DNA of 64,000 bases, taken from Cyprinodon diabolis. Lineage: Eukaryota > Chordata > Actinopteri > Cyprinodontiformes > Cyprinodontidae. A program made the translations under genes and the position numbers. Shown in pieces: positions 36,601 through 42,505 of the stretch. Every line of letters begins with the position of its first letter. Position 1 is the first letter of the stretch. The notes below the pieces were generated by a model. The model was not told the DNA's origin, did no database searches, and worked only from the letters and a program-made list of their open reading frames with translations. The stretch is from NCBI GenBank assembly GCA_030533445.1, contig CM060072.1:24573109-24637108 (forward strand). Direction: 5' to 3'.

Positions 36601-38839
36601 GTTAGATAAACTAGAATTGTCATATTGCTTTGTTTTTTTCATAATTAATGTTGTTTCACCTTTGGTCTACTGTTCTGTCTGTTGATTTGGTCATGTTTAG
36701 GCAAATAACTGTTTTATTTGGGCCATTTTATGACTACTTTTGAAAAAGGACACACATCTAACTTAAATTAACTTAAATAGATGTATTATTGTTTTTTTTT
36801 TTTCATTTCGAAAGATGAATAAAGGAAACAGCCTTTTATCTAACTTATTCATTTTGAGGCTATTTAAGCAACAGAATAAAAATAAAAAAATGGAAGGAGC
36901 CTTTTCCAAACAGCTCAGGATTTTCATGAATGCTATAACGGATGCTGACTTGTTTGTATGATCATAAATCATGACAAAGAAATGTGTTGTTTTCCGTCTA
37001 CAGCCTGGTGTTTGCGAAGTGAAGGAGTCAGCTCTGTGCTTCTGGGTGTTTCTAATACTGACCAGCTACTAGAGAACCTTGGAGCCCTCCAGGTAAAATA
37101 TCTTCCTCTTCATTTCTGTACCTTTTACCCCCCAAAAAATATTGATACCATTGAACTTTTTCAAATTTCTTCACATTTTAAACTGTACATATAATGTATT
37201 TTATTGTGTTTTATAGGATAGACTGAGACAAAGTAGCGCATTGATAAGAACTAAAAAGGAAATAAATGTAGGATTTTACAAAAAAAAAATAAAAGCTTTC
37301 ACAAAAAATCTAGGTATTTTTTAGATATAATAGGATATTTATTTGTTTTTAGAACTATTTCTGCTGGCAAAATCCAGCTGTTTTTTAAAACCAACCTCAG
37401 AGGGTTTTCCTGGACTTCATTAGTACATTTTTTTTACGTATAAGGCAAATATAGTTATTGTTAAAATCTATTTGTATGAAATGATAAAATAGCACCAAGT
37501 AGTGCTCTTTGTGTTTCAATGATAAGTAGGCTACTTGCTCTTTTCCTTTTATTAAATGTCTTGCAGATTGAAAGCTTCACTTCCCTAAGTGATTTTAAAG
37601 CTAGATTAATGGTCTTAGAGATGACTTCCTTGAATTGTCTATTCAAAGTCTTCTCTGTTGTAGCTTTCTAACTGTTTTAATTGTTTCGAATAGTCTTTGC
37701 CGATTGTGTTTATTTGTATTTTGCTGATCTTTTATTTTATTTTTTCCAGGTCTTCCTCGAAAACAAACATGCTAATCTCAATGTGGACTTTCGTAAATAA
37801 ATGTTTAAAAAATAAAGTTTCACTGCAAATCTAAGAATCTAAGAAAAATCCAAGAAATCTAATCTAGTCCATTTGTCCTGAAGTGAGTGACTTTTCCTTT
37901 GATTTTAGCAAATAAGTAGGACAACTTGCTGATGGAATAAAATGATGTACCTTTAAAATTTGAGTAGATAAATAACATGATCTGCCAATTGACTGAATAT
38001 TTTTAACCTTAAAATAAGTTAGACACTATGCACTTTAAATAAGAGACTGCAAGTTTTTTTTTTTCTTATTTTAAATATAAATCATCTTATGCCATTGGCA
38101 AAGCGTCTCACTTACCTGCTAAATTCATGAAAAAATGCACTTATTTAAAAAAAAAACTGACTTCTCAACTTTTTGCAGTGTGGGACCCAACCTCTAAGCC
38201 TTTCTCTATTGAGACCCCTCTCATGATTTTCTACCAAACTTTTACTTATGTCAGGCTTCGCAAAATCTAAATTATGCACAACTTTACCTTTCAAGAGAGA
38301 GATAGCCTTCGATAAAGTAAATCTTTATCAGCTAAAGAAAATATTAATTGCTTTAATGTTAAGATGCAGTGAAAGTATGTGATCTTTATCCTGAGAATAT
38401 ATTTTCATAGTATACTGTTCCCATATTTGTGTAAAAATCTCTGAAAAACATAATTTATATTGCAGACTAGCAAATTTCAGAGAACAATGTTTTTTTAAAT
38501 ATATTTTTTTATATTTGAAACTGATTAAATCAAATATTTTATTTGTGCAATTCTTCAAATAAATTTCAGATAGTGTGATGATATCCCTTTATTATACACA
38601 AGCTTTAGTAAGGAGACATTTACTGAACTAAACTTACATTGGAACCAGCGTGCTAAAATTCTAAGTACAGTAGCTCTAGTGTTATAAACGTTTAGGCAAG
38701 GTACCACACAGGTGACTGTCAAAATTCCCTGTTCCTTTTTTCCCTCCAGATTTTAACCCAAATGACTCCTCAGACCATTACTGAGATCGACACCCTGCTG
38801 GGAAATAAACCACACTCCAAGAAAGAGACACGTGCTTGA
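6371..38839 (+). CDS. kcnab3: Voltage-gated K+ channel beta-3 subunit (14 coding exons, 430 aa)
   Basis: Cytosolic auxiliary subunit that binds the T1 domain of Kv1 channels and has an aldo-keto reductase fold binding NADPH. Exons: 6371-6678, 32146-32189, 32269-32306, 32460-32539, 32838-32882, 33261-33305, 33388-33431, 34639-34725, 34824-34909, 35014-35134, 35231-35325, 35442-35562, 37004-37092, 38750-38839; all joins keep frame. The N-terminus [15 protein letters not shown] matches the inactivation peptide of Kv-beta-1/3, including Cys7. AKR residues are all present: D148, Y153, K181, N221, and cofactor residues S251, Q277, W306, S307, K317, R327, G386, Q392, E395, N396. Beta-3 rather than beta-1 is favoured by SEDRLCG, FGSQ, WGGQ, GYQWLK and the ending GNKPHSKK. 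Odd points are a poly-Gly stretch and a 25.5-kb intron 1. Paralogue choice is by recalled sequence. Confidence 0.9.
6679..14147 (+). other. kcnab3 intron 1, proximal part
   Basis: AT-rich intronic DNA. Apart from one decayed LINE-tail repeat (8165-8450) I see no gene. Short reading frames across it lack family resemblance and splice context. Confidence 0.6.
8165..8450. repeat. Decayed teleost LINE-tail-like repeat
   Basis: The order of phrases (ACCCTGGACATGTTGC, GATTGTGGGAGAAAGTACA, CATAGGCTCAGATTTGAACC, then CTGGCTGCAAAGCCATAGTAA) follows a common fish repeat whose intact copies read CCTGGACAGGTCGCC and TGTGGGAGGAAGCCGGAGTA. A better-preserved copy of part of it lies at 56585-56822. Family name not certain. 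Confidence 0.5.
14148..14157. repeat. Target-site duplication, left of LINE
   Basis: TAGATCAAAA, repeated exactly at 16468-16477 directly after the LINE tail. Confidence 0.8.
14158..16467 (+). mobile_element. 5'-truncated non-LTR retrotransposon (APE/RT type)
   Basis: A GC-rich block of 2.3 kb inside AT-rich intron, on the same strand as kcnab3. It starts within the end of the endonuclease domain and ends with a short GGATGGATAG tail. It is bounded by an exact 10-bp direct repeat. Truncation at the 5' end, a simple tail and a target duplication are hallmarks of target-primed reverse transcription. Clade not certain; RTE or a related APE-type group is most likely. Confidence 0.9.
14163..16448 (+). 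CDS. LINE ORF: endonuclease C-end plus reverse transcriptase (761 aa open)
   Basis: Retrotransposon polyprotein fragment. Residues about 1-34 are the end of an apurinic-endonuclease-like domain (SSDLWPYVL and STDHYLVV). The reverse transcriptase follows: [19 protein letters not shown], motif [12 protein letters not shown] near residue 402, motif [14 protein letters not shown] near 458, and catalytic [10 protein letters not shown] near 500. The C-terminal region includes [21 protein letters not shown] and [12 protein letters not shown], usual in this class. The frame is unbroken for 761 codons, so the insertion is recent, but the lost 5' end makes it non-autonomous. The ATG used is an internal Met of the parent ORF. 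Confidence 0.92.
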   Translation: MIDFVIVSSDLWPYVLDTRVKRGAELSTDHYLVVSWLRWWGRMPVRPGRPKRVVRVCWERLAESPVRRSFNSHLRQNFEHIPGEVGDIESEWTMFRSSIVEAAYLSCGRKVVGARRGGNPRTRWWTPPVRDAVRLKKEAYRAFLACGTPESADGYRRAKRHAAQMVAEAKTRVWEEFGEAMEKDFRTAPKRFWSTIRRLGGGKRYSTNTVYSGDGVLLTSTRDVVGRWEEYFEDLLNPTNMSSIEEAGPGDSGLGSPISVGEVAEVVKKLLGGRAPGVDEIRPEFLKVLDVVGLCWLTRLFNIAWTSGAVPLDWQAGVVVPLFKKGDRRVCSNYRGVTLLSLPGKVYSGVLERRVRRIVEPRIQEEQCGFRPGRGTLDQLYTLSRVLEGAWEFAQPVYMCFVDLEKAFDRVPRGALWGVLREYGVPGPLIRAVRSLYDRCQSLVRIAGSKSGSFPVRVGLRQGCPLSPILFITFMDRISRRSQGVEGIRFGGLRIASLLFADDVVLLASSGRDLQLSLDRFAAECEAAGMGISASKSEAMVLSRKRVECLLRVRGGVLPQVEEFKYLGILFTNEGRREREIHRRIGAASAVKRVLYRSVVVKRELSQKAKLSTYRSIYVPTLIYGHELWVMTERTRSRIQAAEMGFLRSVAGLSLRDRVRSSVIREGLGVEPLLLHVERSQLRWLGHLFRMPPGRLPGEVFRARPTGGRPRGRPRTRWRVFVSRLAWERLGVPPEELEEVAGEREVWASLLKLLPPRPDPG
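16468..16477. repeat. Target-site duplication, right of LINE
   Basis: TAGATCAAAA, exact match to 14148-14157. Confidence 0.8.
19391..20180. mobile_element. Probable decayed DNA-transposon remnant
   Basis: The left edge CACTGCCTTGCAAAACTTTT resembles the end of a common fish DNA element (CACTGCCTTGCAAAAGTATT in memory). Further in, GATTCTGCCACCACCATGTG and CCTCATCTGACGAGAGCATC look like antisense transposase phrases of Tc1-like elements. No open frame remains. Right boundary not seen. Confidence 0.4.
20353..20415. repeat. Short dispersed repeat (AATAGAATAGAACTTTATTG type)
   Basis: (AGAAT)n followed by ACTTTATTGATCTCACAATTGAG. Its opening resembles the repeats at 46291-46370 and 61301-61375, where the word is TTTATTGTCCCACAATGGGG. 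Confidence 0.5.
22971..23112 (+). repeat. tRNA-derived SINE, shortened copy
   Basis: Begins TTAGCGGCCTAGTGGTTAGG, which contains a box-A-like promoter word. It continues with TGGGAATCCTGAGTCCG, then CCCACTGCTCCCCAAGG and GAGTTAAATGCAGGGG, and ends with an AATAAAG-like tail. The same family is seen at 41490-42505. The middle part is missing compared with that copy. Confidence 0.65.
23213..24362 (-). mobile_element. Tc1/mariner-like transposon with long terminal inverted repeats
   Basis: The element is bounded by TA on each side (23211-23212 and 24363-24364). Its ends read CAGGTCCTTCTCAAAATACT and, from the other strand, CAGGTCCTTCTTAAAATATT. The inverted similarity runs for about 180-200 bp, through AACATTCATATA and GAAATATTTCAGGTCTTTTA to TTTTGGCATACAGCTCATGA. 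The inside carries a broken transposase on the minus strand. Length is 1150 bp, short for a full Tc1-like element with such long ends. Confidence 0.88.
23487..23816 (-). pseudogene. Tc1-like transposase C-terminus, broken
   Basis: The reverse complement encodes [20 protein letters not shown], the Tc1/mariner DDE stretch with its last catalytic Glu. It then continues with [20 protein letters not shown] and [13 protein letters not shown], the usual C-terminus. An in-frame TGA replaces an arginine codon after DIVKRKL (near 23638). Upstream sequence (23817-24120) has only fragments. Not functional. Confidence 0.85.
24365..27793 (+). other. kcnab3 intron 1, distal-middle part
   Basis: Intronic DNA. 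The interval 25440-26160 is less AT-rich, holds longer chance open frames on both strands and ends with a CRE word; it could be a conserved noncoding element. Otherwise nothing recognisable. Confidence 0.45.
26124..26130 (+). promoter_or_regulatory. CRE-like motif TGACGTC in intron 1
   Basis: TGACGTC lies after a G-rich stretch (26085-26100) within a less AT-rich interval. It might mark an intronic enhancer or alternative promoter. Motif match only. Confidence 0.2.
27802..28908 (+). mobile_element. hAT-like transposon, non-autonomous, with exact 8-bp duplication
   Basis: Ends are TAGGGCTGGGTACCGA on the left and its near mirror TAGGGCTGGGTATTG read from the right, with further inverted GGTACCGA/GGTACCGACACCGA words inside. 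GACTTTTA is present on both flanks (27794-27801 and 28909-28916), an exact 8-bp target duplication typical of hAT. The 1107-bp element contains a small BED-finger relic and a GC-rich core (about 28140-28375) unlike the surrounding intron. The transposase catalytic part is missing. Confidence 0.88.
28029..28118 (+). pseudogene. BED zinc-finger relic of hAT transposase
   Basis: A 29-residue open stretch reads [20 protein letters not shown] after MPH. This is like the start of the BED finger of hAT transposases and ZBED proteins (SxVWxxF, then xxxxAxCxxC). Stop at TAA. The rest of the transposase is absent. Confidence 0.6.
28917..31254 (+). other. kcnab3 intron 1, distal part
   Basis: Intronic DNA. 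At 29790-30115 there is probable repeat sequence (GGGGCCAGTGTCCCC, later a run of C and CCTGGCCCCAAGGG). Around 30480-30790 both strands have moderate GC and open frames of 80-100 codons without a recognised family. No supported gene. Confidence 0.45.
31255..31844 (-). mobile_element. Decayed Rex1/CR1-like LINE, reverse-transcriptase N-part
   Basis: The minus strand encodes the phrases [20 protein letters not shown] and ERLLLNHL (31412-31606), like the RT opening usually reading PNDFRPVALTS and ERLVLAHL. Further on are [20 protein letters not shown] and [15 protein letters not shown] (about 31313-31410), which contain RT motif A. Frames shift between pieces, so it is a relic. It covers a different RT part from the copy at 77-690. 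Confidence 0.7.
32146..32189 (+). CDS. kcnab3: kcnab3 coding exon 2
   Basis: Encodes [14 protein letters not shown], the start of the AKR barrel (residues 103-118). Acceptor CACAG, donor GTGAGT. The 44-nt size and both phases fit the neighbours. Confidence 0.93.
32269..32306 (+). CDS. kcnab3: kcnab3 coding exon 3
   Basis: Encodes [13 protein letters not shown] (residues 118-130). Acceptor TTTCAG, donor GTGAGA. The FGSQ wording is that of beta-3 rather than beta-1 (FGGQ). Confidence 0.93.
32460..32539 (+). CDS. kcnab3: kcnab3 coding exon 4 (catalytic Asp/Tyr)
   Basis: Encodes residues 131-157 including [10 protein letters not shown], with D148 and Y153 matching D85 and Y90 of Kv-beta-2. Acceptor TTTAG, donor GTCAGA. 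Confidence 0.93.
32838..32882 (+). CDS. kcnab3: kcnab3 coding exon 5
   Basis: Encodes [15 protein letters not shown] (residues 157-172). Acceptor CCACAG, donor GTAATG. 45 nt. Confidence 0.93.
33261..33305 (+). CDS. kcnab3: kcnab3 coding exon 6 (catalytic Lys)
   Basis: Encodes [15 protein letters not shown] (residues 172-187). K181 matches the catalytic lysine K118 of Kv-beta-2. Acceptor TTACAG, donor GTAAGT. Confidence 0.93.
33388..33431 (+). CDS. kcnab3: kcnab3 coding exon 7
   Basis: Encodes [15 protein letters not shown] (residues 187-202). Acceptor CTACAG, donor GTAGGA. 44 nt. Confidence 0.93.
34308..34450. repeat. Short dispersed repeat (CTTTTATTGTCATTTTGTAT type)
   Basis: ACAACTTTTATTGTCATTTTG followed by GAAATTTCATTTTGTGCAGC. 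This wording is common at the ends of teleost LINE/SINE repeats. It lies in kcnab3 intron 7. Confidence 0.4.
34639..34725 (+). CDS. kcnab3: kcnab3 coding exon 8
   Basis: Encodes residues 202-231, including [16 protein letters not shown]221 is the AKR active-site asparagine. Acceptor TCACAG, donor GTTTGT. Confidence 0.92.
34824..34909 (+). CDS. kcnab3: kcnab3 coding exon 9
   Basis: Encodes residues 231-259 with [23 protein letters not shown]251 and R252 contact NADPH in the family. Acceptor TTACAG, donor GTGCAT. Confidence 0.92.
35014..35134 (+). CDS. kcnab3: kcnab3 coding exon 10
   Basis: Encodes residues 260-300 with [21 protein letters not shown]277 is a cofactor-binding residue. Acceptor TCCAG, donor GTTAGA. 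121 nt. Confidence 0.93.
35231..35325 (+). CDS. kcnab3: kcnab3 coding exon 11
   Basis: Encodes residues 300-331 with [21 protein letters not shown]306, S307, K317 and R327 match cofactor-binding positions. Acceptor CTCAG, donor GTCAGT. Confidence 0.93.
35442..35562 (+). CDS. kcnab3: kcnab3 coding exon 12
   Basis: Encodes residues 332-372, starting GYQWLKERV and ending [11 protein letters not shown]. Acceptor TCTAG, donor GTATTT. GYQWLK is the beta-3 form. Confidence 0.93.
35563..37003 (+). other. kcnab3 intron 12 with transposon-like remnant
   Basis: At about 36250-36530 the sequence CTTGGCCTCATGGGACCAAA and AGCAAGCTCCACACGTTTGT resemble antisense phrases from Tc1-like transposases. No frame remains. 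The rest is AT-rich intron. Confidence 0.4.
37004..37092 (+). CDS. kcnab3: kcnab3 coding exon 13
   Basis: Encodes residues 372-401, [18 protein letters not shown] onward to ENLGALQ; G386, S388, Q392, E395 and N396 complete the NADPH site. Acceptor CTACAG, donor GTAAAA. Confidence 0.93.
37750..37800 (+). CDS. kcnab3: Possible alternative last exon of kcnab3
   Basis: A pyrimidine-rich tract ends in TTTTTCCAG at 37749. If joined to exon 13 the frame reads [16 protein letters not shown] and stops at TAA, with AATAAA only 11 bases on (37811-37816). It would replace the normal C-terminus by 16 unrelated residues. AT-rich introns often contain such words by chance; no conservation evidence. Confidence 0.2.
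   Translation, partial: VFLENKHANLNVDFRK
37821..38180. repeat. MITE-like element with CACTGCAAA ends
   Basis: Begins CACTGCAAAT and ends TTTTTGCAGTG, which is the same word inverted. It is 360 bp, AT-rich and noncoding. Similar left ends (CACTGCAAAAAAA) occur near 46169 and 47112. No target duplication could be seen, so boundaries are tentative. Confidence 0.45.
38750..38839 (+). CDS. kcnab3: kcnab3 coding exon 14 (C-terminus)
   Basis: Encodes residues 402-430 and the TGA stop. The ending [19 protein letters not shown] matches the Kv-beta-3 C-terminus through PHSKK. Acceptor CTCCAG. Confidence 0.93.
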   Translation: MLTQMTPQTITEIDTLLGNKPHSKKETRA

Positions 38840-40850
38840 AGACACAAAATAAACAGTGATGGATGACGTTTCATGATAAGAAAACCTTGGGAAACTTCGC
38901 TTTTTGCTCTGCTGTATACTCAGATTGCATGTTCTACCTAACATTATGCTTCCAGTCTGTGCGCATACACATTTTTGCGCAGCAAATTGTATCATATACA
39001 ACAAAAAGATAATCTTTCTGAGCTGTGAAAAAAGGATAATATATTGCTCACTGTCAATCATTCAGAGGCTTCATAGAGCCGGCTTCTGCTGTGCAAAGGA
39101 ACCAAGAAAGGTTTGCAAGCATTCAGCTGCAGTCAAAGCACATGAAATGGCCTGAAGTGGAAAAGAAACCCCAGTTTTTGTCCTTAAATGCATTATTACA
39201 GGTCAAACGGGGCTTTTACTGCACACGTGCGTCTGCTTCCCCTTGCAGAATATCCTGCATGAGGTTCAGAAGCCAGAGAGCCAAACGATTAGCACCCATG
39301 TGTCTAGCTGAACATTTCCATCATGTGCATGTGACTAGTCTGCAACTCTCACTGCTTTACAGGGTTGGGAATAATGGGTTACTTTAGGAGACAAAAACAC
39401 AGCAATCATCACTAGGCCTAGCACATATATGGAGCAGAATCGAAAAAAAATAAAAAAGCTGAATAAAGCATTTATTTTGCTTAGCAAAAGTCACTTTAAA
39501 AAGATGCAAATAGATATTATTAGTGGGTGCAGTTAAGAAAGACTTTCCCAACCCTGCTGCTTTCCCAGCAGACTTTTTGCCTCCTGTTTGTAAACTGTGC
39601 GCATGTCCCTTTAAGAGAGAATTAGCCCTAGAGGGGCATAAATGTGGCATGGCTTTTACAGCTTATGTAGATTTGCAGTGCCCTCGTAAGCCATTGTTTT
39701 GTTTTTTTTTTCTTTTTTACTTGAATAGTCCTGAAGCCCTGATGCCGGGAGCTCGCTTTAAAGAGCCCCGGCTATCCTGGGACACATCTGTGTCCAATAA
39801 TGTAGAACCTTTACGTTGTCTTAAACGGCACAAGAAAATATCAACGACAAGCGTCAACATTGCAAAGACTGTTGCTGTACTTAAAGAAAAGTTAGAGAGT
39901 GTGGGAAGGGTACATAGCTTTGGACACACTGTGGTGTAAATGTACTTTTCCAGTCATAGGGGAAAAAAAGTTTATTTACATACCATGATACAAGGAGCCC
40001 TGGTGTAAGATTAAGCAAAGTTCTTTTTTTTTTTTTTTTTTGAAATATAGCTTCTCTGCTCATATCTCTCTGAGTACCCCTGTATCCTTCTACACTTTAA
40101 TTCATTCAAGCATTTATGATTTCTTTGCTCCTACTCTGTGTCGGCTTGTCTTGACCTGCATAATATGAAGATTTGATCCTCGCTGATGTTGCAAAAGGAA
40201 GAGCAACGTTGTCATCAAATTCGGTTATCTTTTAAAGAAGCTTTTTACTTCTTTAGAGGGAAATTAAGAAAGAAACAGTTTTAGTTTAAGTTACAGTTTA
40301 AAATGTGAAAACATGCAGTTGCAGAAAACCTGGTGTTTGTTAATGAACTGTTAAGTAACTATTCAGCTAAACTTACATATATCTTTGACCAGAGCAATAG
40401 AATGTTTCTGTGGCTGTGAAAAACAAGGCTGGATGATTCTTTTTTGTTGTCAAAGCACAGAGTGAGCAAATAATTTAGGGAGTTCAAATTAAACTTTGTT
40501 AAGGTACATTAAAACATCTTACTACATCTTGAAAAGCACAACTGTTTTTCTTTGTTTTGTTTTTTTTTTTAAATAAGACCAGGTTACTTTTACGTGTGGT
40601 CTGAAAAATATACGACATGATCTGTCTGAAAACCACATTTCATCCCCTTCCTAAGTGCAACCCTCATCCACAATGCAAGGGTGCCTTAAACTAACCTACA
40701 AATAATTTTTCAATCAACTTTAGACTTGGACAGAGAAAATCAAAGGAATATTTAGAAAAAATATTAAATCCAAAAGTACAAACTGGAGTCCAGCCAAAAG
40801 CCCTGTCTATGTGCATTTAGGTTGACACATCTAATGTGCCAATCGATGCG
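38840..40850 (+). other. kcnab3 3' UTR and downstream flank
   Basis: Sequence after the kcnab3 stop. Poly-A signals AATAAA occur at 38848-38853 and 39462-39467; a short or a long 3' UTR is therefore possible. The ORF at 39523-39939 has no family resemblance and is not called. Confidence 0.5.
38848..38853 (+). terminator. kcnab3: kcnab3 proximal poly-A signal AATAAA
   Basis: AATAAA only 9 bases after the TGA stop. Another at 39462-39467 may serve a longer transcript. Confidence 0.35.
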
Positions 40851-40853
40851 TGC

Positions 40854-40873
40854 TAATTGACACGACCGACGTG
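40854..40873. repeat. 20-bp direct repeat, copy 1
   Basis: TAATTGACACGACCGACGTG. It recurs with one change at 41465-41484, about 611 bp away. Confidence 0.6.
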
Positions 40874-41464
40874 CGTTCCAACTTAGATCAGAGAGGAGTG
40901 AAAGATGTCGGGATTTTTTTTGTCCAAGGAGGCAGCAAGCTGTGAAAGAAATGTAAACGAAGAATGAAAAAAGCGTTGTGACACTGTTGCTGTCGACTCT
41001 GATGAACAACATCAATTCAAATTACTGGACACATGCGTCTGTCTTATGTGCCTGTGGGTCACTTTAAGGCCAGACCATAAAAACTGGAGCCTGATGCTGG
41101 TCACATTTACATGAAATATTACCAGAGATTAAACAGCAGCAGTAACACCTGAAGAGTGAATGTAACCTTACAACGGAGCAGACTGACATCTTTGGGTCAC
41201 CAAGTTTCAGAAAAGAATATGCCAGAATTTTTTGATGACGAACATTCCAGATGGAAGTGATGTGAAACGAATGGTATGTAGAAAAGCTCCCAGTTCCCAC
41301 TGGGAAGTATAGTGAGGGATCTGTGGTACTGTGGGCCAGTTCATATTATAAAAGTCCTGAGAACCTTGTAGAGTTCATTAAATGAAAACCTGGTGGCCGG
41401 AGATTTCATTATTTTTATTGCGCTTTATAGGAGGATAATGATCTATAAGTTATAGGGCCATATA

Positions 41465-41484
41465 TAATTGACACGACCGATGTG
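41465..41484. repeat. 20-bp direct repeat, copy 2
   Basis: TAATTGACACGACCGATGTG, 19 of 20 positions as at 40854-40873. It lies immediately before the SINE. Confidence 0.6.
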
Positions 41485-41489
41485 TGGGG

Positions 41490-42505
41490 GGAATGGCGGC
41501 CTAGTAGTTAGGGGATAGAGCTTGGAATCCTGAGGTTCTGAGTTGGAGCCCCACTCCCAAACACTGCCCCTCTGGGTCCCTGGGCAAAGACCCTTAACCT
41601 TCTCAGGCTCAAATTAAGTTGTAGTTGCAGGAAAAATCTGATATTTGGAGAAAATGATCATATGGGGTAGTAATATACAATTCAGACTGTTTTTTAAAGA
41701 GACCTTCACATGCAAGGAATTCTGGGATGTTGCAGATTTGCAACAGTGGCCTGGAGTGGTAAATTAACACTGAAGACTGAATCTGATATGAATTAACTTT
41801 ATTTGAATGTCACAAACAAAAAATTAGCAAAACAAAATTTTCTCTCACAAAATTACAGACAACTTTTTCTCAAAATTTTTCTCCACCGACATCTCCAAAC
41901 CTCTTGAGAAGGCCGTTTCTGTTAAACTGTTGCTCAAAATATAGGCAAACTAGTAGATAAAGCATGTAGCATCCATTGGTACCTGTTTGGGCACTCGTTG
42001 CGAATCCACAACATTGAAATCGAGATGCCTCTGGTGAAAAACCCAGAGGAGATTAAATCTACTAGTTGGCATGTGTCATATCTATACACATTCATGATTC
42101 ATCTTATGTAGTATTGATTTCCAAATAATGGAAATTGGTAGTGATACTAACATGAAATTGGTGCTTAGAAAATCTGTTTCAGTGATACCAAGGACTCAGT
42201 TATGTTGAAAGTAAGTCAGCAGTGCTATCTGGTGAGCTGGAAAGAAATTGTTTGTTGCAAATGCACAACTAAGTCCTTCTGTTGTACTTTTGAGTAACAA
42301 AAGCTCTTAAAATATGGATGTGGAGTATTTAGCTAAGTGGCATTTAGCTGTTGCAAATCTACAACATCTGCCTGGAGAGGGTTAACCCCAAACTACTCCC
42401 CAGGTGCCGCACAATGGCAGCCCACTGATCCCCAAGGTGATGGGTTAAATGCAGAGAATTCATTTTGTTGCTCAGTGCTTGACAAGTGTAATGTCAAAAA
42501 AAAAA
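41490..42505 (+). repeat. tRNA-derived SINE split by an insertion
   Basis: The left half (41490-41597) starts GGCGGCCTAGTAGTTAGGGG and runs through CTTGGAATCCTGAGGTTC, CCCACTCCCAAACACTGCCC and TGGGTCCCTGGGCAAAGACC to CTTAA. The right half (42382-42505) starts TTAACCCCAAACTACTCCCC and runs through GGCAGCCCACTGATCCCCAA and GATGGGTTAAATGCAGAG to a poly-A tail. Together they match one SINE, interrupted by 41598-42381. Confidence 0.8.
41598..42381. mobile_element. piggyBac-like non-autonomous element at TTAA
   Basis: 784-bp insertion flanked on both sides by TTAA (41594-41597 and 42382-42385). Its ends are imperfect inverted repeats: CCTTCTCAGGC on the left, CCCTCTCCAGGC read from the right. A longer subterminal similarity follows (GTTGTAGTTGCAG versus GTTGTAGATTTGCAAC). 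TTAA target choice and CCY ends fit piggyBac. It has no transposase frame. It must be younger than the SINE it splits. Confidence 0.8.

Noticed and set aside
39523..39939. 138-codon open frame downstream of kcnab3
   Set aside because: No family resemblance; it spans a T-rich stretch translated as FCFFFLFYL and is followed by nothing that looks like an exon. Most likely 3' UTR or flank.
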